Assembly: GCA_030038175.1 (NCBI GenBank)
Contig: JASHPN010000428.1
Location: 1 to 34,930 of the forward strand
Direction of reading: 5' to 3'
From: Verrucomicrobiia bacterium
Lineage (GTDB): Bacteria; Verrucomicrobiota; Verrucomicrobiia; Limisphaerales; UBA11358
Length of the DNA stretch: 34,930 nt
The position numbers and the translations under genes are program-made. Shown in pieces: positions 7,979 through 16,397 of this stretch. The notes below the pieces were generated by a model. It made no database searches and was not told the DNA's origin. It worked only from the letters and a program-made list of their open reading frames with translations. Positions within the stretch are counted from its first letter, which is position 1. Each line of letters opens with the position of its first letter.

Positions 7979-8722
7979 ATGGAAGTCAGTCTTTATCAGG
8001 CGGCGGCGGCAATGAATGCCACCGCGCGCTGGCAGGATATGATTGCGCAAAACCTGGCGGCGGCGCCGATTGCCGGGGGACGCAAAAGCGAGATTTCATT
8101 TTCGGACATTCAGGCGGGGGTGGACCCAAACGTCACCGGCGGGAACGCGAACTATTTCATTCCCAGCGCCAATACGGTCACCAATTTCCAGCCCGGAGAA
8201 TTGCATGCGACCGGCAATTCCATGGACTTTGCGCTGGAAGGACCGGGTTTTTTTACGCTCCAACTCCCCAACGGCCAGACGGCCTACACCCGCAGCGGCG
8301 ATTTTGAACTGAATGCCAACGGCCAGCTTGTGACTCCGGCAGGATATCTGGTCATGGGATCAGCCGGACCATTAAAGTTTAATCCCGGCAGCTCCGATCC
8401 GATTACGATATCGGCCACCGGCGAAGTCAGCCAGGGCTCGCTCAAGGTGGGAACGCTCAAGCTGACCGAATTTAGCAATCCACAAAATCTCACGATGCTT
8501 GGTGCAGGCCAATTTCAGGCGAACGGTCCGGACGCCGGCCCGACCGCGGCCACTTCCACCAAGGTTCGGCAAGGGTTTTTGGAGGGAGCCAATGCGTCGC
8601 CCACCACGGAAATGTCGGGCCTCGTTACCGCCATGCGTATGTTTGAAGCGGACCAGAAAGTAATGCAGATGCAAAGCGATCGCATGAGCAAAACCATCTC
8701 CGAACTGGGGGGCACATCCTGA
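7979..8722 (+). CDS. flgF: FlgF-like proximal/distal rod protein
   Basis: FlgF is one of the rod proteins of the flagellar basal body, exported by the type III apparatus and needing no signal peptide. The 247-residue product starts at ATG 7979; the frame stays open further upstream but MEVSLYQAAAAMNATARWQD is the normal N terminus of the family, with QNLAAA replacing the usual NLANV block. The central GNSMDFALEGPGFFTLQLPN and AYTRSGDFELNANGQLVTP motifs are typical, as is the C-terminal helix (GLVTAMRMFEADQKVMQMQ). The C-terminal helix and the N-terminal helix form the axial coiled coil. flgG follows 9 bases later. Confidence 0.9.
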   Translation: MEVSLYQAAAAMNATARWQDMIAQNLAAAPIAGGRKSEISFSDIQAGVDPNVTGGNANYFIPSANTVTNFQPGELHATGNSMDFALEGPGFFTLQLPNGQTAYTRSGDFELNANGQLVTPAGYLVMGSAGPLKFNPGSSDPITISATGEVSQGSLKVGTLKLTEFSNPQNLTMLGAGQFQANGPDAGPTAATSTKVRQGFLEGANASPTTEMSGLVTAMRMFEADQKVMQMQSDRMSKTISELGGTS

Positions 8723-8731
8723 GATTGAATT

Positions 8732-9514
8732 ATGTTACGATCCCTTTATTCCGCCGCCGCCGGGATGGAATCCCAGCAAATGAACCTGGACGTCATCTCC
8801 AATAACCTGGCCAACGTGAATACGACCGGTTACAAGGAGAGCAAGCTTCAGTTTCAGGATTTGCTGTATGAAACAACCCGGGCGGCGGGGTCGCAGCAGG
8901 GCGGCGGCAATGAATTACCCGGCAGTTTGCAAATTGGGCAGGGCGCCATTCCGATCGCCACTGAACGCATTTTCACGCAAGGCGACCTTTCCCAGACCGG
9001 CGGCGATCTCGATATCGCCATCCAGGGATCCGGTTTTTTCCAGGTCCAATTGCCCGACGGCACCTTGGCCTATACGCGTGATGGGTCGTTCAAAACCAAC
9101 GCGCAAGGCCAGATCGTGACCAGCGACGGCTATCCGGTCCAGGGCGGGTTCGCGCCGGTGCCGCAGGGCACGACCAACATCACCATTTCCGCCAGCGGCG
9201 CGGTCACTTATACGACGGCCAGCGGCACAACCAGTTCGCAAATTCAACTCGCCAATTTTAACAATCCCGGCGGCCTCCAGGCCATGGGACAAAATCTTTT
9301 TACCGAAACCGAAGCCTCGGGCACGGCCCAATTGGGCGAGCCTACGGAAAACGGCCTGGGCGAATTGCAGCAGGGTTATCTGGAACTTTCCAATGTCAGC
9401 GTCGTTCAGGAAATGGTGAATCTAATCCTCGCCCAGCGCGCCTACGAAGTGAATTCAAAGGCCGTCCAGGCCGCTGACCAAATGATGCAGGACAGCAACA
9501 ATCTCGAACGATGA
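8732..9514 (+). CDS. flgG: FlgG, distal rod protein
   Basis: FlgG builds the distal rod that passes through the P and L rings. The 260-residue length matches the family. The N terminus reads LRSLYSAAAGMESQQMNLDV followed by ISNNLANVNTTGYKES, the canonical flagellar rod/hook signature; the centre has GSGFFQVQLPDGTLAYTRDG and the C terminus GYLELSNVSVVQEMVNLILA. No long insert is present. The stop at 9512-9514 overlaps an ATG at 9511 that opens into the flgA frame. Confidence 0.97.
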   Translation: MLRSLYSAAAGMESQQMNLDVISNNLANVNTTGYKESKLQFQDLLYETTRAAGSQQGGGNELPGSLQIGQGAIPIATERIFTQGDLSQTGGDLDIAIQGSGFFQVQLPDGTLAYTRDGSFKTNAQGQIVTSDGYPVQGGFAPVPQGTTNITISASGAVTYTTASGTTSSQIQLANFNNPGGLQAMGQNLFTETEASGTAQLGEPTENGLGELQQGYLELSNVSVVQEMVNLILAQRAYEVNSKAVQAADQMMQDSNNLER

Positions 9515-9542
9515 AATTGAGAGCACGGGACGTTATCTTTTG

Positions 9543-9600
9543 GAGCGCGACTGGGTGCGCAGCACCAGTCGCAGCGCTGGCGAATCTGCTGCGACTGTCC
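9543..9600 (+). repeat. GAGCGCG-CT hairpin repeat, copy B
   Basis: The arms GCGACTGG (9547-9554) and CCAGTCGC (9565-9572) make a perfect 8-bp stem in which one G-C pair of copy A is replaced by A-T. GCAGCG and GCTGCGACTG (9588-9597) follow as in copy A, with an extra 11 bases (9577-9587). It sits between flgG and the probable flgA start. Confidence 0.7.
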
Positions 9601-9645
9601 GGAACGACGCAGCGGCGTTCCCCAAATTTGGCTGGGGCTCTGACC

Positions 9646-10596
9646 ATGAGATGGTATCTCTTTATTTTTGCCTTTGCCGGTTTTGTCGGAAAAGCGCCCG
9701 CCGCGCCCCCGGTTGCTCAAGCGCCGGCCTTCAATCTGCGATCAGTCGCCGAGGTCACCGGCCAGGGTGTGTTCCTGGCCCAGGTTGTCACATCCGTCCG
9801 ACCGCTTCCCGCCGTGCGTTTGTGCGATGCTCCGGCTGTGGGATCCACCTTGGAATTGTCACGATCCAAAATCAATGATCTCCTGGCCGCATCGGCGCCT
9901 GGCATGATGACGACCAACTGGAGTGGTTCGGACAGCATCAGCATTTTGCGCCGGAGCCGCTCGTTGAACGAGGCGGACGCCCTCGCCCTGCTCACCGCCA
10001 GGCTTCAGCAGGACTGCGTCAAGGACGAGGGAAAACTTGAATTGAGTTTCACACAGCCATGGAACCCGCCGGTCGTGCCGGATGAGCCGCTCAGGGTAAA
10101 ATTCCTGGAATTGCCGGCGGCGGGCGTCACGCCGTTTTTCATCGCGCGTTTCCAGCTTTGCACCGCGACTGAAACGGCGGGTACGTGGCAGGTTTCGCTT
10201 CAGGCACACGTCTGGCGCGACGTTTGGGTGGCGCAGTCAGACTTGCAGTCCGGCGAACTGCTGGCAGACGCCGATGTGCAGTGCGACACGCGCGACGTCC
10301 TGGCAGTTCACGAGCCGCTGGCGGACTTTGAACCGGGCGACGCGACGCTGGAATTGGCCGATCCGGTGTACGCCAACAACATACTGATGGCGCGTGATAT
10401 TCGGCGCCGCAGCGTCATTCACCGCGGGCAGACGGCCGATGCCGTTCTGCAGGACGGCGGACTGAGCATTATGCTCAAAGTCGTGGCGCTCCAGGATGGC
10501 GCACCCGGGGAAGTCATTCGAGCCCGCAATCCGGTTTCCCAACGCGAATTGACCGGAAAAGTTGTGGATGACCATACCATTGCCATTTCACTATGA
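9646..10596 (+). CDS. flgA: FlgA, P-ring assembly chaperone
   Basis: FlgA is a periplasmic chaperone for FlgI P-ring assembly. I place the start at ATG 9646 because a signal peptide begins there (MRWYLFIFAFAGFVGKAPAA). The frame is open back to ATG 9511, which overlaps the flgG stop, but those 45 residues cross a dispersed hairpin repeat and would bury the signal peptide. From 9646 the product has 316 residues. The C-terminal SAF/FlgA domain (about 195-316) shows VWVAQSDLQSGELLADADVQ, then the VIHRGQ, VALQDGAPGEVIRARNP and LTGKVVDDHTI blocks. The middle part is divergent. The stop overlaps flgH as ATGA. Confidence 0.88.
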   Translation: MRWYLFIFAFAGFVGKAPAAPPVAQAPAFNLRSVAEVTGQGVFLAQVVTSVRPLPAVRLCDAPAVGSTLELSRSKINDLLAASAPGMMTTNWSGSDSISILRRSRSLNEADALALLTARLQQDCVKDEGKLELSFTQPWNPPVVPDEPLRVKFLELPAAGVTPFFIARFQLCTATETAGTWQVSLQAHVWRDVWVAQSDLQSGELLADADVQCDTRDVLAVHEPLADFEPGDATLELADPVYANNILMARDIRRRSVIHRGQTADAVLQDGGLSIMLKVVALQDGAPGEVIRARNPVSQRELTGKVVDDHTIAISL

Positions 10597-11213
10597 ACGC
10601 GAAGCATTTTCTCTTTCTTTTGCCCGTTGTCCTCGCCTTTCTCCTGCCCGCGCCAAGCCGTGCCCAATCGCTGTGGACCGATCATTCGCGGTCCATTTTC
10701 GTGGACGAACGGAGCCTCAATGTGGGCGATATCATCACGGTTACTATTTCGGAAAACAGCACAGAGACCAAGAACAACGAAACCTCGACGGAACGAAAAT
10801 CCAGCCTGGCGGCCGCGATTACGGCGTTTCTATACCCGGCGGGCGCCAGCGGGCTGCTGACCAAGGGCGGGCAGTTGCCGGCCATGGCTTATAATTCCGA
10901 CCACATTCACGACGGCAAGGGGGCCATCAATAATTCTGAAACGATCGTCGCCGAGATTGCCGTGCAGGTCATTGACGTCCTGCCCAACGGCAACCTGGTG
11001 ATCGAAGGCAAGCGCGACACCTCTTTCAGCAACGAGCACCAGACGATCGTCCTGCGGGGAGTTGTGCGTCCGGAAGACGTGGCGGCCAATAATACCGTTC
11101 CCAGTTCCAACGTCGCGAATGCCACAATCCAAATCATCGGCAAAGGCACCGTGTCTGACAGCCAGAACAAAGGATGGTTCAACCGAATTTGGGACAAAAT
11201 CAATCCCTTCTGA
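10593..11213 (+). CDS. flgH: FlgH, L-ring protein, apparently without a lipobox
   Basis: FlgH forms the outer-membrane L ring around the rod. The 206 residues include the family blocks SLWTDHSRSIFVDERSLNVG, DIITVTISENSTETKNNETS, then NLVIEGKRDTSFSNEHQTIV and LRGVVRPEDVAANNTVPSSN. A cleavable signal peptide is clear (MNAKHFLFLLPVVLAFLLPA, then PSRAQS), but unlike the usual proteobacterial FlgH there is no cysteine at the end of it, so no lipoprotein is expected. Outer-membrane anchoring would have to work another way. Its ATG overlaps the flgA stop. Confidence 0.94.
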   Translation: MNAKHFLFLLPVVLAFLLPAPSRAQSLWTDHSRSIFVDERSLNVGDIITVTISENSTETKNNETSTERKSSLAAAITAFLYPAGASGLLTKGGQLPAMAYNSDHIHDGKGAINNSETIVAEIAVQVIDVLPNGNLVIEGKRDTSFSNEHQTIVLRGVVRPEDVAANNTVPSSNVANATIQIIGKGTVSDSQNKGWFNRIWDKINPF

Positions 11214-11330
11214 TGATGCGGCCAACCAAGGAACATCCGATGGATTGTGGAGAGCCTCGACCTCCAAAACTGGACGCGCACCAGGACCATGAACCGACAT
11301 GGTCGTCCGCCGTCACAAGCCATCGGCCGA

Positions 11331-11380
11331 TAATTCCCCCTCTCCCGGCGGGAGAGGGCCGGGAGGGAGAGCCGCTCGGA
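11331..11380 (+). repeat. REP-like hairpin repeat, copy 2
   Basis: CCCTCTCC (11338-11345) pairs with GGAGAGGG (11351-11358), followed by CCGGGAGGGAGAG. It lies between flgH and flgI, about 80 bases before copy 3 and in the same orientation. Confidence 0.8.
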
Positions 11381-11413
11381 CCAAAACGCCGTTCGGATCG
11401 TGGGGCCGGCGCA

Positions 11414-11466
11414 CAATTCTCCCTCTCCCAGCGGGAGAGGGCAGAGGTGAGGGAGAGTCGTCCGAG
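11414..11466 (+). repeat. REP-like hairpin repeat, copy 3
   Basis: CCCTCTCCC (11421-11429) pairs with GGGAGAGGG (11433-11441), followed by CAGAGGTGAGGGAGAGTCG and TCCGAG. This is the most perfect of the four copies and ends about 30 bases before the probable flgI start. Together with copy 2 it fills most of the 284-bp flgH-flgI gap. Confidence 0.8.
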
Positions 11467-11497
11467 TAAAAAGAACTGTCCGGTTCACTTCCGAGTC

Positions 11498-12679
11498 TTG
11501 AAACACTGCCTGGATCGCACCTGGCTTCGCGGGCACTCGGCGGCGATCACCGCAAACCTCCATGGCGCCCTATCGCTGCTATTGGCAGGCTTGATCTATT
11601 TCACGTTTTCATTCGCCGCCTCGGCAGATGGTGTGCGCGTCGGCGATCTCGTCATGGTTGCCGGGGCCCGCGACAACCAGCTCAGCGGTTTCGGGCTGGT
11701 GGTGGGCCTCGCCGGAGACGGTGACAAAAGCCCGATCTATACGCAACAAGTCCTTGCCAACATGCTCCAGCGTTACGGCATCAATATCCAGTCGCTGGTG
11801 ACCCAAATTACCGCCAAGAACGTCGCTGCGGTCATTGTCACGGCAAACATTCCGGCGTTCGCCAAGAATGGCTCGCGGATTGACGTGCAGGTATCTTCGA
11901 TTGGCGATGCCAATTCGCTTCAGGGCGGTGTATTATTGCAAACGCCGCTGATCGGCGCGGATAACAAGGTCTATGCGGTTGCCCAGGGGCCGGTCGCCGT
12001 TGGCGGGTTCAGCGTGGGGAACGGCGGCGGCGGCGGCGCGTCCGTGACCAAGAATTTTCCCACGGTCGCCCAAATCGTCGGCGGGGCCATCGTCGAGCGG
12101 GAAATTCCGACCACCATTGAATTTGACCGCACCGTGGAATTGTTGTTGCGCGACCCGAATTTTATTTCCGCCTCGCTCACGGCCGATGCGATCAATCAGG
12201 TCTTCACCAATTCTGCGACCGCGCTCGATTCCACCTCCGTGCAGGTGCGAATGCCCGATGGCCTGGCCAACAACCAGTTGGTGGATTTTATCGCCCGGCT
12301 GGAGGACGTCGAAGTGACACCGGACGTGCCGGCGCGGGTCATCATTAATGAACGCACCGGAACGATTGTTGCCACGGACAATATCCATATCTCGGCGTGC
12401 GCCGTGGCCTGCGGAAACATCACCGTCAGCATTGCCTCGACGCCGGTTGTCTCACAGCCTGCGCCCTATAGCCAGGGGGGCAAGCCGGTCATCACTTCCC
12501 AAACGACCACCCAGGTGACGGAAAACAAATCGGCCCTGGTGGCGCTGCCTGAATTGCCAACCGTGCAAAAGGTTGCCATGGCCCTGAATTCCCTGGGGGT
12601 AACGCCTCGGGACATGATGGCGATTTTTCAGGCGATGAAACAAGCCGGCGCATTGCAGGCCGACCTCGAAATACGTTAA
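11498..12679 (+). CDS. flgI: FlgI, periplasmic P-ring protein
   Basis: FlgI forms the P ring in the peptidoglycan layer. The mature sequence begins ADGVRVGDLVMVAGARDNQL and continues through SGFGLVVGLAGDGDKS, with LQRYGINIQSLVTQITAKNV and the C-terminal LNSLGVTPRDMMAIFQAMKQ as in the family. The start is uncertain. The frame is open from 11174, inside flgH, but no ATG lies close before the signal peptide (ALSLLLAGLIYFTFSFAASA). TTG 11498 gives a 393-residue precursor with a normal N terminus; ATG 11240 would add 86 residues translated through two dispersed repeats. The ring-forming body is intact. Confidence 0.93.
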   Translation: MKHCLDRTWLRGHSAAITANLHGALSLLLAGLIYFTFSFAASADGVRVGDLVMVAGARDNQLSGFGLVVGLAGDGDKSPIYTQQVLANMLQRYGINIQSLVTQITAKNVAAVIVTANIPAFAKNGSRIDVQVSSIGDANSLQGGVLLQTPLIGADNKVYAVAQGPVAVGGFSVGNGGGGGASVTKNFPTVAQIVGGAIVEREIPTTIEFDRTVELLLRDPNFISASLTADAINQVFTNSATALDSTSVQVRMPDGLANNQLVDFIARLEDVEVTPDVPARVIINERTGTIVATDNIHISACAVACGNITVSIASTPVVSQPAPYSQGGKPVITSQTTTQVTENKSALVALPELPTVQKVAMALNSLGVTPRDMMAIFQAMKQAGALQADLEIR

Positions 12680-12680
12680 T

Positions 12681-13073
12681 ATGACGCTTTCCCCCATCCC
12701 ATCGCCGTCCGAAAGCCCGGACGTTCCCATTGAGGATCTGGCGGGCGACAAACAGTTGACGAAACAGCAAAAAATTCATGAGGCCAGCCAGCAATTCGAA
12801 GCGATTCTGCTCCAGCAAATCCTGTCGGAAATGCAAAAACCGGTCATCTCGTCCGAATTTACCGACGATTCGACCGCCGCGGGAATTTATCAGGACACGA
12901 TTTCCCATGTCCTCTCTCAAAGTATTGCCAAATCCGGTGGTTTCGGATTCGCAAAAATTTTTGAAGACCAGCTCACGCCTCACGCGGCTGCGTCCGCTCA
13001 CAAGGTTTCCGCGAACCATTCCAACGCCCGGCCGGAACACCCTGCCAGTCCGCTTTCCGCCAAACATCCATGA
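12681..13073 (+). CDS. flgJ: Short FlgJ-type rod-binding protein
   Basis: The N-terminal half of proteobacterial FlgJ is a rod cap/binding domain; this 130-residue product contains only that part. The block QQFEAILLQQILSEMQKPVI followed by GIYQDTISHVLSQSIAKSGGFG is the family signature (about residues 33-95). The muramidase domain is absent, as in many phyla, so a separate peptidoglycan hydrolase must open the wall; none is seen in the window. The last 30 residues are low complexity (His/Ala/Pro). Start ATG 12681 follows the flgI stop by one base, and the stop overlaps the next gene as ATGA. Confidence 0.88.
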   Translation: MTLSPIPSPSESPDVPIEDLAGDKQLTKQQKIHEASQQFEAILLQQILSEMQKPVISSEFTDDSTAAGIYQDTISHVLSQSIAKSGGFGFAKIFEDQLTPHAAASAHKVSANHSNARPEHPASPLSAKHP

Positions 13074-13567
13074 ACGAATTGCTCCATAATTTGATTGAAG
13101 CCTTGCGCGAAGAGCTCAAGCAATATGGCGAGATGCTCGCCGTTCTCGAACAGCAGCAGCAATGCGTCGTGCAGCGCCAGACCAGCAACCTTTTGCAGAA
13201 TGTCGCCGAGGTGAATGCGCAGTCCAACATCATTGCCGCCGTGCGTCACGAACGCGAACAGCGCCGTTGCGACGTCGCCCGCAAGCTGAACCTGGACGAT
13301 CACGCCGCCTTTGCGGTCATCATTCCCCATTTGCCGCCGGACTACCGTCCGCTCGTACAGGCGCTCGTTAGTGAAAACAACGCCCTGCTGGTCCGCATTC
13401 AACAGCGCGCCCGGCAGAACCATTTGTTGTTGAGCCACGCGATGGAACTGATGCAGCAATTGATCAATGCCATTTTCCCCGGAGGCAGCCCAAAAACTTA
13501 CGACAGCACGGGGCGATTGCCGTCCGGCCATTTGCCGCGGCATTCGATTTACGAGCAGGTTTGCTGA
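13070..13567 (+). CDS. flgN: FlgN-like export chaperone for FlgK and FlgL
   Basis: FlgN-family proteins are small helical cytoplasmic chaperones that bind the C termini of FlgK and FlgL and bring them to FlhA. This 165-residue protein is almost entirely helical, with a Gln-rich first helix (about 5-50: LAVLEQQQQCVVQRQTSNLL) and a third region (about 105-140) rich in Leu and Gln. Sequence similarity in this family is always weak, so the call rests on size, helical pattern and position just before flgK and flgL. The ATG overlaps the flgJ stop. Confidence 0.75.
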   Translation: MNELLHNLIEALREELKQYGEMLAVLEQQQQCVVQRQTSNLLQNVAEVNAQSNIIAAVRHEREQRRCDVARKLNLDDHAAFAVIIPHLPPDYRPLVQALVSENNALLVRIQQRARQNHLLLSHAMELMQQLINAIFPGGSPKTYDSTGRLPSGHLPRHSIYEQVC

Positions 13568-13575
13568 TTTATTTT

Positions 13576-14991
13576 ATGCTAGGACTACTAGGCACACTGA
13601 ACCTGGCCAGCCAGTCAATGCAAACGCAGATGACGGCCATTGAGGTAACGGGACAAAATCTCGCCAACGTCAATACTGCCGGTTATGCCCGGCAGACCGT
13701 TGACATCCAAACCGCGCCCGACATCCAAACCGATATTGGACCGGAAGGCACGGGTTCCGAGGCGGCCTCCATTCAAAATGCCGTCAACCTGCTGCTCAAC
13801 AGCCAGATCCAGGGCCAGCAAAGCACCAGCGGCTATTGGAACGCACAACAAAGCGCTCTGGAAAGCGTGCAGAACGACCTGGACGAATATCTCAGCAGCA
13901 CAAACTCGTCGTCTTCGTCCGATACGACGACCAGCAGTTCGGGGCTTTCAACGATGTTGACGAATTTCTTCGACGATCTTCAAAGCGTCGCCACGTCGCC
14001 CACTTCCATCTCCGCGCGCCAGACTCTCATCAGCGACGCGCAAACGCTGGCCTCCGGTTTCAACCAAATAAGCTCAGGATTGAGCCAGGAGAACACGTCG
14101 CTCAATTCGTCGCTGACCAGTGATGTTTCTTCCGCCAATCAATTGCTCTCAGGCATTGCCACCCTGAACCAGCAGATTTCGGCTGCCCAATTCAGCGGCG
14201 GAAACGCAAACGATTTAATTGATGAACAACAACAGGATTTGAGTAATTTGGCCCAGCTCACGAACATTTCGACCAGCACCGGCTCCAACGGCGAGGTCAA
14301 CGTCAGCATTGACGGCCAGACCCTTGTTTCGGGCAACCAGGTTGTGGACACTCTTCAAACCTACGATCCGGGCAACGGCAATCTGCTGGTGCAGACGTCG
14401 TCCGGCGTTAATCTGACTCTCACCGGTGGTTCGATGCAGGGCACCATTGACGCCCGTGACGGCACGCTGGCCAACCTGCAAACCAGCATCAACACGCTCG
14501 CGTCGTCCTTGATCACGCAAGTCAATTCAATTTACAGCTCCGGCTACGATCTGGATGGCTCAACCGGCGCGGATTTCTTCACGGGTTCGGACGCCGCCAC
14601 CATTTCGGTCAATTCGTCGCTGGCCAATGACCCCTCCGCATTTCAGGCTTCCGGCTCGGCGACCGCCAGCGGCGACAATACCATCGCGCTGGACCTGGCG
14701 GAGTTGGCCGATACCGCGCAATCCAATTTACAAGGCCAGACCTTCAGCGGATCCATTGACCAAACCGTGGGCAGTTTTGGCGACGCTCTGCAAAATGCAA
14801 ACCAGCAGGTGACGAACCAGACCGCAGTCATGAACATGCTGAACAACCAGCAGGAATCAATAAGCGGCGTCAGTGTGGACCAGGAAATGACCAATTTGCT
14901 GGGCTTTCAACAGGCCTACGAAGCGTCGGCGGAATTGGTCAGCACCATCAACCAAATGATGGGCGATACGATTCAGATGACGAACACCTGA
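13576..14991 (+). CDS. flgK: FlgK, hook-filament junction protein 1
   Basis: FlgK forms the first junction zone between hook and filament and is exported late. From ATG 13576 the product has 471 residues; a TTG at 13561 would add five and overlap flgN. The N terminus (LGLLGTLNLASQSMQTQMTA, then GQNLANVNTAGYARQ) and C terminus (GVSVDQEMTNLLGFQQAYEA, then SAELVSTINQMMG) are the conserved D0/D1 helices. The central part is Ser/Thr/Asn/Gln-rich with a serine run near residues 114-125, which might be a glycan acceptor region, though that is inference. It is at the short end of the family. Confidence 0.95.
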   Translation: MLGLLGTLNLASQSMQTQMTAIEVTGQNLANVNTAGYARQTVDIQTAPDIQTDIGPEGTGSEAASIQNAVNLLLNSQIQGQQSTSGYWNAQQSALESVQNDLDEYLSSTNSSSSSDTTTSSSGLSTMLTNFFDDLQSVATSPTSISARQTLISDAQTLASGFNQISSGLSQENTSLNSSLTSDVSSANQLLSGIATLNQQISAAQFSGGNANDLIDEQQQDLSNLAQLTNISTSTGSNGEVNVSIDGQTLVSGNQVVDTLQTYDPGNGNLLVQTSSGVNLTLTGGSMQGTIDARDGTLANLQTSINTLASSLITQVNSIYSSGYDLDGSTGADFFTGSDAATISVNSSLANDPSAFQASGSATASGDNTIALDLAELADTAQSNLQGQTFSGSIDQTVGSFGDALQNANQQVTNQTAVMNMLNNQQESISGVSVDQEMTNLLGFQQAYEASAELVSTINQMMGDTIQMTNT

Positions 14992-14997
14992 TAATTT

Positions 14998-15942
14998 ATG
15001 CGCGTGTCAACCGATTCCTACATTAATTCGGCAATCGCCCAGACCAATTCGTTGGCCGCGCAAATGGACACTTTGGAGAATGAGGCGACTACCGGCCTGA
15101 GCGTCCAGGCGCCGTCCGATGATCCGGAGGCGATGGAAACCACGCTGAATGACCTGGCGAGCCAGGCCGCCCAGGAGCAATACGGCAACAACATCACCAC
15201 GCTCCAATCACAGGCCAACTCGATTTATAGCGTTTTGGAATCCCTCCAAACCCTCGTCAGCCAGGCCTCCACCATTGCCACCGAAGCGGGCAGTTCCACC
15301 AGTTCCCAAACCGACCTCAACGACTACGCCAGCCAGATTTCCAGCATCATCCAGCAGGCCCTCCAACTCGCCAATACCAAGGATCCGGCAACCGGCCAGT
15401 ATCTCTTTGGCGGGACGGATTCGGGACAGCAGCCATTTACGGCCACCACGGACTCCGATGGCACTGTTACCGGCGTTACCTATAATGGAAATTCGTCCGT
15501 GAACCAGACCGAAATTGGTTCAGGCGTCTCCGTCTCCGTGGCCGTCCCCGGCGAAAACAATTCTGGAAGCGGCCCGCAGGGCCTGTTTGCCGACAGTCGG
15601 TCAGGCTCCAACCTGTTTAACGATTTAATTCAGCTCCAAAATGATTTGTCGTCCGGAAACACCTCGGCGATTTCCGGCACGGACGCCCAAAACCTTCAGA
15701 ACGACGAAAATAACGTAACCTATCAGGTGGCTTACAACGGGAATGTGCAGACGCAATTGAACACGGCGTCTTCGATGGCGAGCAGCCAGGCCACTTCCCT
15801 GAACACCGGTATCTCGAACGCCTCGAGTGCCGACATGGTTCAAGTGATGACGCAACTAAGTCAGGCGCAAACCGCCTATGAAGCCGCTCTGGAAGCAACC
15901 TCGCGCGTCCTCCAGATATCCATGGTGGACTTCCTGGGCTAA
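14998..15942 (+). CDS. flgL: FlgL, hook-filament junction protein 3
   Basis: FlgL is the second junction protein, a flagellin-like protein that joins FlgK to the filament. The 314 residues show the flagellin-type N terminus (MRVSTDSYINSAIAQTNSLA, then LSVQAPSDDPEAMETTLNDL), the TGQYLFGGTDSGQQPF motif shared by FlgL proteins (about 136-150), and a flagellin-like C-terminal helix (QLSQAQTAYEAALEATSRVL). The stop is directly followed by the fliW ATG with no gap. Start ATG 14998 lies 6 bases after the flgK stop. Confidence 0.95.
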   Translation: MRVSTDSYINSAIAQTNSLAAQMDTLENEATTGLSVQAPSDDPEAMETTLNDLASQAAQEQYGNNITTLQSQANSIYSVLESLQTLVSQASTIATEAGSSTSSQTDLNDYASQISSIIQQALQLANTKDPATGQYLFGGTDSGQQPFTATTDSDGTVTGVTYNGNSSVNQTEIGSGVSVSVAVPGENNSGSGPQGLFADSRSGSNLFNDLIQLQNDLSSGNTSAISGTDAQNLQNDENNVTYQVAYNGNVQTQLNTASSMASSQATSLNTGISNASSADMVQVMTQLSQAQTAYEAALEATSRVLQISMVDFLG

Positions 15943-16386
15943 ATGAATATGAAAACCGCCAACGAAACTGAAACAACCACGACCCCAACCCCGGGTAACC
16001 AGGTGCGATTTCCGGCCGGAATCCCGGGTTTCGAACAGTTCAAAGATTATGTGCTGCTGGCCAATCCCGCTGAAATGCCGTTTGCCTGGTTGCGCGTTTC
16101 CGACAGCGCCTCGCTGGCTTTCGTGGTCATTAATCCATTCGTCGTCATGCCCAATTATGCGCCCGATATTCCTCAGACGGACGTGGAATTTCTCGGACTT
16201 AAGGAGCCGGATGACGCCGTCCTGTTTAGCGTGGTCACGCTTCGCGGCCAGGGCCGTGCAACGATAAATCTAAAAGGGCCTATCGTCATTAACCGGCATA
16301 CCCACACCGGCAAGCAGGTCATCATCGCCAATGCGGGAAATTATTCAGTGGAACATCCTTTGCCGGTGGCTGCGGACAGCGTATAA
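15943..16386 (+). CDS. fliW: FliW, flagellar assembly factor and CsrA antagonist
   Basis: FliW binds and inactivates CsrA, and is itself titrated by flagellin, so flagellin translation tracks export. The 147 residues contain the family motifs RFPAGIPGFEQFKDYVLLAN (about 24-43) and the FVVINPFVVMPNYAP stretch, and a C-terminal ATINLKGPIVINRHTHTGKQ block typical of FliW. It has a 20-residue Thr-rich N-terminal tail. ATG 15943 abuts the flgL stop; ATG 15949 is an alternative. csrA follows after 11 bases, the linkage expected for this regulatory pair. Confidence 0.96.
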   Translation: MNMKTANETETTTTPTPGNQVRFPAGIPGFEQFKDYVLLANPAEMPFAWLRVSDSASLAFVVINPFVVMPNYAPDIPQTDVEFLGLKEPDDAVLFSVVTLRGQGRATINLKGPIVINRHTHTGKQVIIANAGNYSVEHPLPVAADSV

Positions 16387-16397
16387 CATGTCGCGCC

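Noticed and set aside
9511-9645. ATG 9511 as the flgA start because it overlaps the flgG stop
   Set aside because: It would put 45 residues, partly encoded by a repeat, ahead of a clear signal peptide; kept only as an alternative.
11174-11497. FlgI with a long N-terminal extension or a gene fusion with flgH
   Set aside because: The extra residues are translated dispersed repeat, and they would place the signal peptide about 120 residues from the N terminus.
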